Source: JBMNOI01 sp050942995 (lineage in GTDB: Bacteria > Chloroflexota > Anaerolineae > UBA1429). Taken from it: a DNA stretch of 12,646 bases. The stretch spans positions 1 to 12,646 of the forward strand of contig JBMNOI010000110.1 of the NCBI GenBank assembly GCA_050942995.1. The letters run 5' to 3'. Positions 1 through 6,848 of this stretch are shown here, piece after piece; the stretch's first letter is position 1, and the number at the start of each line of letters is the position of its first letter. Below the pieces are notes generated by a model. It was not told the origin of the DNA. It saw only the letters and a program-made list of their open reading frames with translations, and did not search any database. Position numbers and translations under genes: made by a program.

Positions 1-1
1 G

Positions 2-319
2 CAGGCTCTGCGCCATGTCACCGAGTGGTACGATGAGATACCCGAAACCGCCGTTTGCTTCGAAAGCGACGCCGGCACCGTCGCCATCGTCGGGGCCTCT
101 AGCAGGGTCGAGGCCCGCGCCGACATAGACCCGGAGATGACCTGCATCAACTGGCCTTCAACGGCTCTGGCTCAACTGGTACTGGGCTATCGTTCGGTGG
201 ATACGCTGGCCGCCATCCACAACACGCCGCTGGACGAGGATAGCCGGGTGCTGCTTCGCACCCTGTTTCCGCCCTGCTGGCGACTCTCGCGTAACGAAAG
301 CTGGACCTACAGTCACTGA
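2..319 (+). CDS. Eis-like GNAT N-acetyltransferase, C-terminal end (partial)
   Basis: The window opens inside this gene; 105 codons are open in frame from base 2 to a TGA at 317-319. The visible part is not the acetyl-CoA-binding GNAT fold. It looks like the C-terminal sterol-carrier-type domain of the Eis family: an acidic strand region, then the pattern LAQLVLGYRS, a stretch DTLAAIHNTPLDED, and the terminal LFPPCWRLSRNE followed by W and Y. Proteins ending in an LFP...P...D/N-x-W-Y block are typical of Eis and related multi-acetylating N-acetyltransferases, whose C-terminal carboxylate takes part in catalysis (family knowledge). Here the end is SWTYSH. Substrate cannot be inferred. It is followed by 171 bp without a gene before the UroD-like gene, so co-transcription is possible but unsupported. 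The family call rests on the C-terminal pattern only. Confidence 0.72.
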   Translation, partial: QALRHVTEWYDEIPETAVCFESDAGTVAIVGASSRVEARADIDPEMTCINWPSTALAQLVLGYRSVDTLAAIHNTPLDEDSRVLLRTLFPPCWRLSRNESWTYSH

Positions 320-479
320 CCCGGGGGTGACAAGATCGCATCAAGAACAAATCGATCTCTCAGGCGAGGCATGATGTCGATCGTGCGCATGCCGTTCGCC
401 GACCATCGTTCATCGGTCTCGATCGTTTCGAACCGTGGTGCACGAATGGCCCCGGTGACGCGAACAACCCACAACGAGC

Positions 480-486
480 AAGGAGG
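480..486 (+). promoter_or_regulatory. Ribosome binding site deciding the UroD-like start
   Basis: AAGGAGG lies 4 bases before the ATG at 491. The reading frame stays open upstream to an ATG at 371, but that start has no comparable Shine-Dalgarno sequence. The 40 extra residues it would add (rich in Arg, Ser and Val) also do not look like part of the family, whose members begin close to the (S/T)xRERVLxAL helix. Confidence 0.8.
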
Positions 487-490
487 CTTT

Positions 491-1495
491 ATGTCACCCA
501 CACCCCGAGAGCGCGTGCTCACCGCCCTGGCCCACCGCCAGCCCGATGTCACGCCGTGGCAGATCAACCTGACCACCGACGCCCACGACGCCACCGCCGC
601 CTATCTGGGCGAGTCGGTTGATCTGAACGCCTATCTGGACAACCACCTGGCCGGCTACGAGGACGGCTGGTTCGAAGAGGTGCGCCCCGGCTACTGGCGG
701 GACCCGTTCGGCATCGTCTGGAATCGCACCATCGATCGGGATATCGGCAACGTCGAGGAATATCATCTGAAGGAGCCGACGCTGGCCGGCTATACATTCC
801 CCGAGCCCGACCTAGCCCGCAACGGCGCGGCGCTCGAGCGGCTGGTGGCCGAGAACCCCGATCGGTTTCGGTTCGGTAGCGTGGGCTTTTCCATGTTCGA
901 GCGCGCCTGGACGCTGCGCGGCATGGAGAACCTGCTCGCCGATATGATCCTCAACCCGACGTTCGTCGACGACCTGATGGACCGCATCCTGGAATACAAC
1001 CTGAAGGTGATCGACCACATGCTGGGCTATGACATCGACTGCGTGCGCTTTGGCGATGACTGGGGGCAGCAGACCGGCCTCATCATGGGGCCGCGCCTCT
1101 GGCGTCGCTTTATCAAACCCCGGGTCGCCGTCATGTACGCCCGGGTGAAAGCGGCGGGAAAGTATGTCATGCAGCATTCATGCGGCGCCGTGCAGGAGCT
1201 GTTCCCCGACCTCATCGACATGGGGCTGGACATATTCAACACCTTCCAGCCCGAGGTGATGGATGTCGAATTCTGCAAGCGCGAGTATGGCGCCCATCTG
1301 ACATGGTATGGCGGCATCAGCACCCAGCAGGTGCTGCCCCGGGTAGGGCCCGATCAGGTGCGTGCCGAGGTGCGGCGCATGATCCGCCAGATCGGCGTCG
1401 GCGGCGGTTATATCGTCGCTCCCACCCACGATATCCCCCGGGATGTGCCACCGGAGAATATCGTCGCCTTTGTCGAGACGGTGCAGAGCCAGTAA
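491..1495 (+). CDS. Uroporphyrinogen decarboxylase (UroD/MtaA) family protein
   Basis: 334 aa, a usual length for the family. The N-terminus PRERVLTALAHRQPDVTPW matches the standard UroD-superfamily opening (RERVxxALxhxxPDrvP). The C-terminal half has the barrel hallmarks: a Gly-Asp-Asp-Trp at about 188-191, an H-S-C-G at 229-232, a TWYGGISTQQVLP at 271-283, and GGGYIVAPTHDIPRDVPPEN at 304-323. The HxC pair is the start of the zinc site of MtaA/MtbA/CmuA-type corrinoid:CoM methyltransferases. The third ligand, normally Cys near the C-terminus, seems to be replaced by His313 in the APTHDIP segment. The true UroD N-terminal PxWxMRQAGR motif is absent, so haem synthesis is unlikely. More probable is an uncharacterised methyltransferase or lyase of the group often found beside sugar-metabolism genes. 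It converges on the minus-strand cluster and ends at a hairpin. Confidence 0.88.
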   Translation: MSPTPRERVLTALAHRQPDVTPWQINLTTDAHDATAAYLGESVDLNAYLDNHLAGYEDGWFEEVRPGYWRDPFGIVWNRTIDRDIGNVEEYHLKEPTLAGYTFPEPDLARNGAALERLVAENPDRFRFGSVGFSMFERAWTLRGMENLLADMILNPTFVDDLMDRILEYNLKVIDHMLGYDIDCVRFGDDWGQQTGLIMGPRLWRRFIKPRVAVMYARVKAAGKYVMQHSCGAVQELFPDLIDMGLDIFNTFQPEVMDVEFCKREYGAHLTWYGGISTQQVLPRVGPDQVRAEVRRMIRQIGVGGGYIVAPTHDIPRDVPPENIVAFVETVQSQ

Positions 1496-1497
1496 AT

Positions 1498-1528
1498 ACA
1501 CGAGGGCGGGATGATCCCGCCCTCGTGT
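1498..1528. terminator. Perfect 13-bp hairpin between convergent genes
   Basis: The arms 1498-1510 (ACACGAGGGCGGG) and 1516-1528 are exact reverse complements around the 5-nt loop ATGAT. The hairpin starts 3 bases after the stop of the UroD-like gene and lies 56 bp beyond the stop of the minus-strand SDR gene, so it can act for both strands. There is no run of T on the 3' side in plus orientation (CGCAATCC follows) and none in minus orientation, so it is not a textbook intrinsic terminator. It may instead protect mRNA 3' ends or act with Rho. Confidence 0.7.
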
Positions 1529-1584
1529 CGCAATCCTTGCGGTCATATCCTGTGTCGGCCGACGCACCGGGATCGGTCAATTGC

Positions 1585-2334
1585 CTACCAGGGCCATTCG
1601 CGTCCCAGCCAGTCGCGCAGTACCAGCCGATCCTCATCGTGACGGGTCGGCACATGCGGGTCACCGCCCCGATCGCGCAAAAAGTAGGTCAGAGCGGGCA
1701 CGGCGGCCTCTTCCGGCTCCAGATCGCCCACCTCACTCTTGACCCCGCGCATGTACGAGCGCATCCATCCGGGGTGGTACAGGCGAAACGAATAGCCCTC
1801 AGGCCGCAGACGGTTGTGCAAAATCTTGACGGCCATGTTCAGCGCCGCTTTAGAGGTGCAGTAGCCATACCAGCCGTCGCGCTCGCAGCGGTTGATGCTG
1901 CCTGCCTCGGACGAGACGAAGCAGAGCCGCTTCATCGTGCCCCGGGCCATCAGCGGCAAAAAGGCCTCCACCACCCGCAGCGGCCCCAGCGCGTTGACAT
2001 CATACATGCGATGCATGTTGTCATAGTCCTGTGGCGCCTCGCCCAGCGCGCGGAACGAGGACGCCAGGTTGATGCCGGCGTTGTTGATCAGCAGATCCAC
2101 ATGGCCGGCGGCCTCGGCCACCACTTTGGCGGCGGCGCGCACCGACTCGACGGATGTGACATCCAGCGGCATGATGTGCAGCCGCTGAGGATAACGCTCT
2201 GCCAGCGTGTCCAGTTCAGGCCAGTCGGGCATATAACGGCCGGCGAACACACACCAGCCTTTCTCCAGGAGACCGGCGGCCATGGCATGCCCCAGCCCGC
2301 GATCGGCGCCGGTGATAACGGCGACAGATTCCAT
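1585..2334 (-). CDS. Short-chain dehydrogenase/reductase (SDR), paralog 1
   Basis: 249 aa classical SDR, probably an NAD(P)-dependent oxidoreductase acting on an alcohol/carbonyl pair in the cytoplasm. The cofactor motif TGADRGLG is at 8-15, NNAG at 84-87, the catalytic Ser in VSSEAGS (about 141-142), and the YxxxK pair Tyr158/Lys162 in GYCTSK. The start was set at the ATG (2334) preceded by AAGGAG with 8 nt spacing; a longer frame to 2370 has no such site and would precede the Rossmann strand by 18 residues. It is about 60% identical by eye to the next gene upstream in the operon, including the rare blocks GRYMPxWPELD and YHPGWMRSYM, so the two arose by tandem duplication. It differs by an insert near the C-terminus (RGGDPHVPTRH, about 222-232). 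It is the last gene of the cluster. Substrate unknown; reduction of an aldehyde product of the aldolase is one possibility. Confidence 0.9.
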   Translation of the reverse strand: MESVAVITGADRGLGHAMAAGLLEKGWCVFAGRYMPDWPELDTLAERYPQRLHIMPLDVTSVESVRAAAKVVAEAAGHVDLLINNAGINLASSFRALGEAPQDYDNMHRMYDVNALGPLRVVEAFLPLMARGTMKRLCFVSSEAGSINRCERDGWYGYCTSKAALNMAVKILHNRLRPEGYSFRLYHPGWMRSYMRGVKSEVGDLEPEEAAVPALTYFLRDRGGDPHVPTRHDEDRLVLRDWLGREWPW

Positions 2335-2380
2335 CGAGATGACTCCTTGGGATGATAGGTGGCGTCTCAACCACCACGAC

Positions 2381-3124
2381 TCAGAAGGGCCATTCCTGAC
2401 CCAGATAATCGATCAAAACCAGGCGATCTTCGTCGTCGCGCCCCTCGACAAAGTAGGGGATGGCCGACGCCGCCGATTCCTCCGGCTCCATATCTCCCGC
2501 CGTTCCCTTCTGGCCGCTCATATATGAGCGCATCCATCCGGGATGATAGAGGCGGAACGTGTACCCCCTGGGCCGAAGCCGGTTAAAGGTGATTTTGACG
2601 GCCATGTTCAGCGCCGCTTTGGACATGCAATAGCCGAACCCGCCGGTACGATGGGCCAGCGAGATGCTACCCGCCTCGGATGAGACGAAGCAGAGTCGCT
2701 TGAGCGGGCTATCTTCCATCAACGGCATGAACGCTTCGACCATGCGAATGGCGCCCAGGGCGTTTACGTTATAGGCGCGATGAATGGCGTCGTAATCCAA
2801 CCCACCCTCGCCCGATTCGTCGGCCAGATCGCTGCGCCCGCCACCGATACCGGCGTTGTTGATCAACAGATCCACCCGACCCGCCGCCTGCCCCACAGCC
2901 GCCGCCGCAGACTGTACCGATTCGGTCGAGCCCACATCCAGCGGCACCAGGCACAGATGTTGGGGATAACGCTCCGCCAGCACGTCCAGTTCAGGCCATT
3001 CGGGCATGTAACGGCCGGCGAATACCCGCCAGCCCTGCTCCAGCAGACCGGCGCATAACGCCAGTCCGAGCCCGCGGTCGGCGCCCGTCACTACGGCCAC
3101 CGACGCGCCGTCAGGGTTTATCAT
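2381..3124 (-). CDS. Short-chain dehydrogenase/reductase (SDR), paralog 2
   Basis: 247 aa classical SDR. TGADRGLG at 13-20 binds the dinucleotide; NNAG is at 89-92, the catalytic Ser in VSSEAGS (about 148-149), and Tyr165/Lys169 form YxxxK in GYCMSK. After the first beta strand the residues AGRYMPEWPELD replace the usual basic or acidic cofactor-selecting loop, so NAD versus NADP preference is unclear. The start at 3124 is chosen because AAGGAG lies 5 nt upstream; the in-frame extension to 3157 has no ribosome site. It lies 46 bp before its paralog and 161 bp after the ThuA-like gene; that gap carries a large inverted repeat, so the SDR pair may have its own transcript or be set apart post-transcriptionally. 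The conserved C-terminal FRLYHPGWMRSYM block, shared with its twin, suggests related substrates. Confidence 0.9.
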   Translation of the reverse strand: MINPDGASVAVVTGADRGLGLALCAGLLEQGWRVFAGRYMPEWPELDVLAERYPQHLCLVPLDVGSTESVQSAAAAVGQAAGRVDLLINNAGIGGGRSDLADESGEGGLDYDAIHRAYNVNALGAIRMVEAFMPLMEDSPLKRLCFVSSEAGSISLAHRTGGFGYCMSKAALNMAVKITFNRLRPRGYTFRLYHPGWMRSYMSGQKGTAGDMEPEESAASAIPYFVEGRDDEDRLVLIDYLGQEWPF

Positions 3125-3181
3125 GGTTGCTCCTTCATCTCGTAGACTCGGCCACAATCCAAGGGAGGTGGCACAGGCTAT

Positions 3182-3233
3182 GGTGATGACGATTCATCGC
3201 GATGAATCATCATCGCGATGAATCGTCATCACC
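3182..3233. repeat. 52-bp inverted repeat, 23-bp perfect arms, with internal 16-bp direct repeat
   Basis: Arm 3182-3204 is the exact reverse complement of 3211-3233, separated by the 6 bases AATCAT. Inside it, 3191-3208 is itself a perfect 18-bp palindrome centred on TCGCGA. The 14-mer CATCGCGATGAATC occurs twice in direct orientation with a 16-bp period (3195 and 3211). It lies in the 161-bp gap between the ThuA-like gene and SDR paralog 2 and does not reach either coding region. In the minus-strand transcript it would form a 23-bp stem with a 6-nt loop. No T tract follows in either orientation, so it is not a standard intrinsic terminator. Options are a multi-site operator, an RNase-processed stem separating operon segments, or a small dispersed palindromic element. 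Confidence 0.9.
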
Positions 3234-3285
3234 TGCATGCCCGCCACCTCCACGATATGGTTCACATAGTTCGCGCTGTCGCGAA

Positions 3286-3915
3286 TCAGCTCTGCCCGGC
3301 GCACCAGTTCAGCGCGTTACGTAGCAGCGTCTGGAAGGACGGATGCAGCCACACCTCGACATTATGGCCGGGCGTCAGCACGCACACACGCCCCTTCCCC
3401 TCGGTGCGAGTCCAGCCACCGGGTTGCTCGCCATGTTCCGAGACGGTGGTCAGGAACACGTCGGCGTCTGCGTCGTCCAGCTCCATGAAATAGTGCTCGT
3501 CCTGCGCGGCATAGGCGGCGCTTCCCTCGGTGAGCGGATGGCCCGCCTTGGGCTGCATGGTGACCAGCGCCTGAGGCGGATGTTGGATAAAGACGCCGCC
3601 CAGCGTCGCACGCAGCACTTTTGCCTCGCGATAGCTCGCCGTGCCCGAATGGATGGCCAGCAGTCCATCCCCGGCGGCCACATAGGCGCGAAGCGCCTCC
3701 TGCACCTCGTCGGTCATCCAGGGATCGGTCTTCTTGGAAGAGGTATTATTCGACTTGCTGAGGACGACCACCGGATATTCGCTCAGGCTGGCGGGCGACC
3801 AGTCGGAGACATCCTCCACAAAATCAAAGTCGAACTCTTCTCCCAGCGGCGCCAGACCGCCACGAGTCACCGGCGCGAGATGATAGTAATCGTCACACAA
3901 TACCAGGACACGCAT
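3286..3915 (-). CDS. ThuA-like domain protein (glutamine amidotransferase-like fold)
   Basis: 209 aa, cytoplasmic with no signal peptide. It begins MRVLVLCDDYYH as a Rossmann-like strand, as ThuA proteins do. A disordered polar loop rich in Ser, Asn and Lys (about 53-62) follows, then GDGLLAIHSGTASY (82-95) at the position of the class I amidotransferase elbow. No Cys sits at this elbow, which is usual for ThuA. Later come FIQHPPQ (109-115), HPLTEG (126-131), AQDEHYFMEL, and TPGHNVEVWLHPSF (181-194), whose His residues are characteristic of the family. ThuA homologues are linked to trehalose and other keto-glycoside catabolism (family knowledge), but the activity of this branch is not established. 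The start is supported by GGAGGAG 6 nt upstream. It follows the dehydratase gene by 68 bp. Confidence 0.87.
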   Translation of the reverse strand: MRVLVLCDDYYHLAPVTRGGLAPLGEEFDFDFVEDVSDWSPASLSEYPVVVLSKSNNTSSKKTDPWMTDEVQEALRAYVAAGDGLLAIHSGTASYREAKVLRATLGGVFIQHPPQALVTMQPKAGHPLTEGSAAYAAQDEHYFMELDDADADVFLTTVSEHGEQPGGWTRTEGKGRVCVLTPGHNVEVWLHPSFQTLLRNALNWCAGQS

Positions 3916-3983
3916 GTCGATGCTCCTCCAGATGGGTTGTGGTCGGCCCGGAGATGGGCCTGCATGTAACGAGTATATTGACT

Positions 3984-5102
3984 CTAATCTGCTCGATGAC
4001 GCTGAATCTCTTCGGGCGTGCGAAAACGGTACTCCATCTCGTCCACGGCACAGACCGGATGCGAGGCGATGGCCGCCTCGTCCAGATCGATGCCCAGGCC
4101 CGGGCGATCGGGCACGCGGATATACCCCTCCTCCTCGGGCATCACCCCCACCGCCACCTCGGTACGCCACGGCACATCATGGGCGCGATGCTCCAGATAG
4201 AGGGCGTTGGTCGACGACGCCATGATGTGCAGGTTGGCCATCTCGGCCACCGGCCCCGCCGAACCGTCGTGGGGCGCCAGCCCAACCATGAATGCGTCGG
4301 CCAGTACGGCGATCTTTTTCTCCTCGCTGATACCCAGGCGGGTGATCTCGGGCCGGACGATTCCGATACAGCGACGTTGCAGCACGTCGCGAAAGGCCCA
4401 TCGCGAGTAGAGCCGCTCTCCGGTGGCCAGGGGCACCGTTGTGCGGGCGCTGAGCCATTCCAGAGCGTCACCGTCATCGGGCGAGGTGGGCTCTTCCAGA
4501 AAGGCCGGCGCGTACGGACGAATGGACTCGGCCAATTGCAACGCAGCGGCCGGGGTAAACTCGCCATGACAGTGCACGCCGATCTCGACCTCGTACCCCA
4601 CGGCCTCACGCAGCGCCGCCAGTGTCCGCGCCGAGGGGCCGCACTTGAACGCCGTATAGCCCCGCTCCATCAAAGCACGGGCCTCGTCCACCGTGTTCGC
4701 ATGAGCGTAGATGCGAATACGGTCACGCACCTTACCGCCCAGCAGTTCATACACCGGCACACCCAGCGCCTTGCCCTTGATGTCCCACAGCGCCATGTCG
4801 ATGGCGGCGATGACGCCGCCCCGTACCACGCCGGTCAACCCATGGCCGTGGAGCACGTCGTATATCTTGAGATTGAGTCGCTCGATATCGAAAGGATCCT
4901 CGCCCACCAGCAGCGGGGCGATCTCATCGATGCCGTGGCGGACGATCTCGGGCCAGCCGCCGCCCTCACCCACGCCATAGATGCCGGCGTCGGTATGTAC
5001 TTTGCAGAACACCCAGTTGCGACCGCGAGGGCGGTCGGCCCGTCGCCCCGCATTGGCGTTGACGAGATAACCGGTCACTCCGGTGATCTTTATCGTTGAC
5101 AC
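3984..5102 (-). CDS. Mandelate racemase/muconate lactonizing enzyme family, galactonate dehydratase-like
   Basis: 372 aa enolase-superfamily enzyme, expected to abstract a proton alpha to a carboxylate of a sugar acid and, by similarity to DgoD/ManD groups, dehydrate it to a 2-keto-3-deoxy acid. The N-terminal capping domain (1-125) is followed by the barrel: Lys153 in AFKCGP, VHCHGEF (176-182), FLEEP with Glu203, ATGERLYSRW with Glu229, LAPHD with His278, and Glu304 in LYLEH. His278 and His179 match the acid/base His pair of DgoD-type enzymes. The first metal ligand, Asp in characterised relatives (DFHGR), is His177 here. No ATG fits: the frame overlaps the upstream gene unless translation starts at GTG 5102, where the ISTIKITG-like strand begins. 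GGAGG lies 12 nt upstream of it. It follows the ThDP enzyme by 40 bp. Substrate unassigned. Confidence 0.88.
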   Translation of the reverse strand: MSTIKITGVTGYLVNANAGRRADRPRGRNWVFCKVHTDAGIYGVGEGGGWPEIVRHGIDEIAPLLVGEDPFDIERLNLKIYDVLHGHGLTGVVRGGVIAAIDMALWDIKGKALGVPVYELLGGKVRDRIRIYAHANTVDEARALMERGYTAFKCGPSARTLAALREAVGYEVEIGVHCHGEFTPAAALQLAESIRPYAPAFLEEPTSPDDGDALEWLSARTTVPLATGERLYSRWAFRDVLQRRCIGIVRPEITRLGISEEKKIAVLADAFMVGLAPHDGSAGPVAEMANLHIMASSTNALYLEHRAHDVPWRTEVAVGVMPEEEGYIRVPDRPGLGIDLDEAAIASHPVCAVDEMEYRFRTPEEIQRHRAD

Positions 5103-5142
5103 GATGATCTTATGCCTCCGGTCATGCCGCTTGATCCCTCGT

Positions 5143-6801
5143 TCAGCCGGCGGTGGCCCATGCGCCGAACACGGGATACTGGCTGCACAGAATCTCCAGA
5201 TAGGCCGGTCGCCCTCTGGCGTTCTCGTCCAGGGCACGGCGTAACGCCGGGATGATGGCGGCCGGCTCGGTCACATCCTCGGCATAGTAGCCCATGGCCG
5301 CCGCCGCTCTGGACATGTCCGTCACATCATGGCCGCACACCTCGCAGGTGTAGGGATCGTGCCCCGACCCCCAGAACCCCGGTCCGTAACCGGCAAAGCC
5401 GCCGTTGTTGATGTGGATGGTCGTCACGCCGATGCCATAGCGCACCAGCGCCTCCATGTTGCCCAGCATATAGCCCACGCCGGCGTCGCCGGTCACGTTG
5501 ACGCACTGCCAGTCGGGATGGGCCATCTTGGCCGCCATGGCCGCCGCCAGACCAAAGCCCAGTGTCGAGACGTTCCCCCACCCCATAAATCCGCGGGGGA
5601 TGACGGCCTCGTATATGGTGGTCAATTGATCGCGGGTGTTGCCGGAATCGTGGGTGACAAAAGAGCGCTTCGGGTCAAGCACCTTGATCAGGTCACCATA
5701 CACCCGGTACGGATTGATGGGCGTCTCATCAGAGGTCATGGCCGGACGATATTTGGCCATCATGGCCTCTTTGGCCACCCGAATCTCCTCCTCGATCCCA
5801 TCTCGGGGGAGCCCTTTGCCGCCGGTCTGTGCGGCCAGCTCATCGATGAGGGCCGCCAGCGTCAACGCCGCATCGCCGATGACGGCGTGATCCACGCGAT
5901 AGGACTTGTTGATGTCCAGTGTATCGATCGTGCACTGCACGATGGTCTTTTTCCCCGCGTCGGGGATCGTATGGCGAAAATGCCCCAGAGACAGGCTGGA
6001 GCCGATGGCAAAGAGCAGATCGCATTCACGCAGGTGCCGTACCGCCAGGTCGCCCCGCACTCCGACAGAGAGCGGATGATCGCCGGGAAAAGCGCTCTGC
6101 CCCTTAAGAGTTGTCAACACCGGCGTCCGAGCCATCTCGGCAAAGCGTCGCAACGTATCGGTGGCTCCGGCCCACAGAACGCCCTCACCCACATAGAGTA
6201 GCGGCCGCCTGGCTCGGCAAAGCGCCCGGATTGCCGCGCTCACATCGTCGGGATCGGGCGCCCATCGATAGCGCTTGACCGGCGTATAGGGGTATTCCTC
6301 ATCGTCATATTCGCCCAGTGCCCGGGGGATGGTGATGAGCACCGGCCCCGGCCGCCCCGAACGCAGATAGGTGAACGCCCGCCGCATGAACTCGGGCACA
6401 CGCTCCGGTCGGTCGATGTGGCCGATCCATTTGGTCACCGAGCGGAACCCGCCGGTCATGTCATAGTGACTGCTGCCGGTGGCGCCCACCGGCACGCCGT
6501 CGGCGATACAGAGCACCGGCGAACCGTCCTCATAGGCCTGAGCCAGGGCGCCGTAGGCCATCTGCAATCCGGCGGGGTTCAGGCCGCCCATAACGGTACA
6601 GACGCCGATCTGCCTGCCGTTGGTGATACGCGACGTGGCGTCGGCAACGGCGACGGCATAGCGCTCATCGCGCATCATCACCATGGGCAGGCCCTCCTGC
6701 CCCAGAGCATTGTTCACACAACAGACCGGAAAGGTCGCTACCCACGGAACCCCCTCTGCCTTGAGGATGCGCGCCAGTGCATTCGCCGCCGGGATCTTCA
6801 T
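5143..6801 (-). CDS. Thiamine diphosphate-dependent enzyme, acetolactate synthase/glyoxylate carboligase-like
   Basis: 552 aa with the three-domain POX/AHAS layout: N-terminal PYR domain (about 1-165), central domain (185-325) and C-terminal PP domain (365-540). The catalytic Glu of the PYR domain is visible as Glu46 in RDERYAVAVAD. The ThDP/Mg motif starts at Gly438-Asp439-Ala440 and ends at Asn465-Asn466, the correct spacing. The usual GxPGG loop near residue 25 is replaced by FPVCCVNN with two adjacent Cys. After the NN motif there is a Cys-x-x-Cys-x-His (486-491) not typical of AHAS. The presence of Glu46 argues against true glyoxylate carboligase, which has Val there. It may carboligate or decarboxylate a 2-keto acid or ketol made by this cluster; the substrate cannot be read. 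GAAGGAG precedes the ATG. The gaps of 47 bp before it and 40 bp after it fit an operon. Confidence 0.88.
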   Translation of the reverse strand: MKIPAANALARILKAEGVPWVATFPVCCVNNALGQEGLPMVMMRDERYAVAVADATSRITNGRQIGVCTVMGGLNPAGLQMAYGALAQAYEDGSPVLCIADGVPVGATGSSHYDMTGGFRSVTKWIGHIDRPERVPEFMRRAFTYLRSGRPGPVLITIPRALGEYDDEEYPYTPVKRYRWAPDPDDVSAAIRALCRARRPLLYVGEGVLWAGATDTLRRFAEMARTPVLTTLKGQSAFPGDHPLSVGVRGDLAVRHLRECDLLFAIGSSLSLGHFRHTIPDAGKKTIVQCTIDTLDINKSYRVDHAVIGDAALTLAALIDELAAQTGGKGLPRDGIEEEIRVAKEAMMAKYRPAMTSDETPINPYRVYGDLIKVLDPKRSFVTHDSGNTRDQLTTIYEAVIPRGFMGWGNVSTLGFGLAAAMAAKMAHPDWQCVNVTGDAGVGYMLGNMEALVRYGIGVTTIHINNGGFAGYGPGFWGSGHDPYTCEVCGHDVTDMSRAAAAMGYYAEDVTEPAAIIPALRRALDENARGRPAYLEILCSQYPVFGAWATAG

Positions 6802-6848
6802 CGTCCTCTCCTTCCGTCAGGCGCTCGGTTTGTTGTTCGTCCTTAAGT

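Noticed and set aside
371..490. N-terminal extension of the UroD-like gene from ATG 371
   Set aside because: The frame is open, but only the ATG at 491 has AAGGAGG before it, and the extra residues do not resemble the family.
1180..2355. Long plus-strand open frame running from the UroD-like gene across SDR paralog 1
   Set aside because: Antisense shadow of a well-supported SDR in high-GC sequence; Arg/His-rich composition, no ribosome site and no recognisable motif.
3195..3226. Two direct 16-bp repeats as a mini CRISPR
   Set aside because: Adjacent units without unique spacers, part of a larger inverted repeat, no cas genes.
3945..3960. Small hairpin GGCCC/GGGCC in the gap before the ThuA-like gene
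   Set aside because: Only 5-bp arms and no T tract; likely chance in GC-rich sequence.
3972..3977. TATACT on the minus strand as a -10 box for the ThuA-like gene
   Set aside because: Good -10 match, but no acceptable -35 at 15-19 bp; an internal promoter is not supported by sequence alone.
3939..5099. Long plus-strand open frame antisense to the dehydratase
   Set aside because: Mirror frame of the enolase-superfamily gene. Its His/Gln/Arg-rich product has no domain, and the opposite strand carries clear family motifs.
5103..5237. Extended N-terminus of the dehydratase overlapping the ThDP gene
   Set aside because: It would overlap 95 bp of the upstream coding region, and the added residues do not fit the family; GTG 5102 begins at the first expected strand.
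5329..6201. Plus-strand open frame antisense to the ThDP enzyme
   Set aside because: Shadow of the real gene; composition and lack of motifs argue against it.
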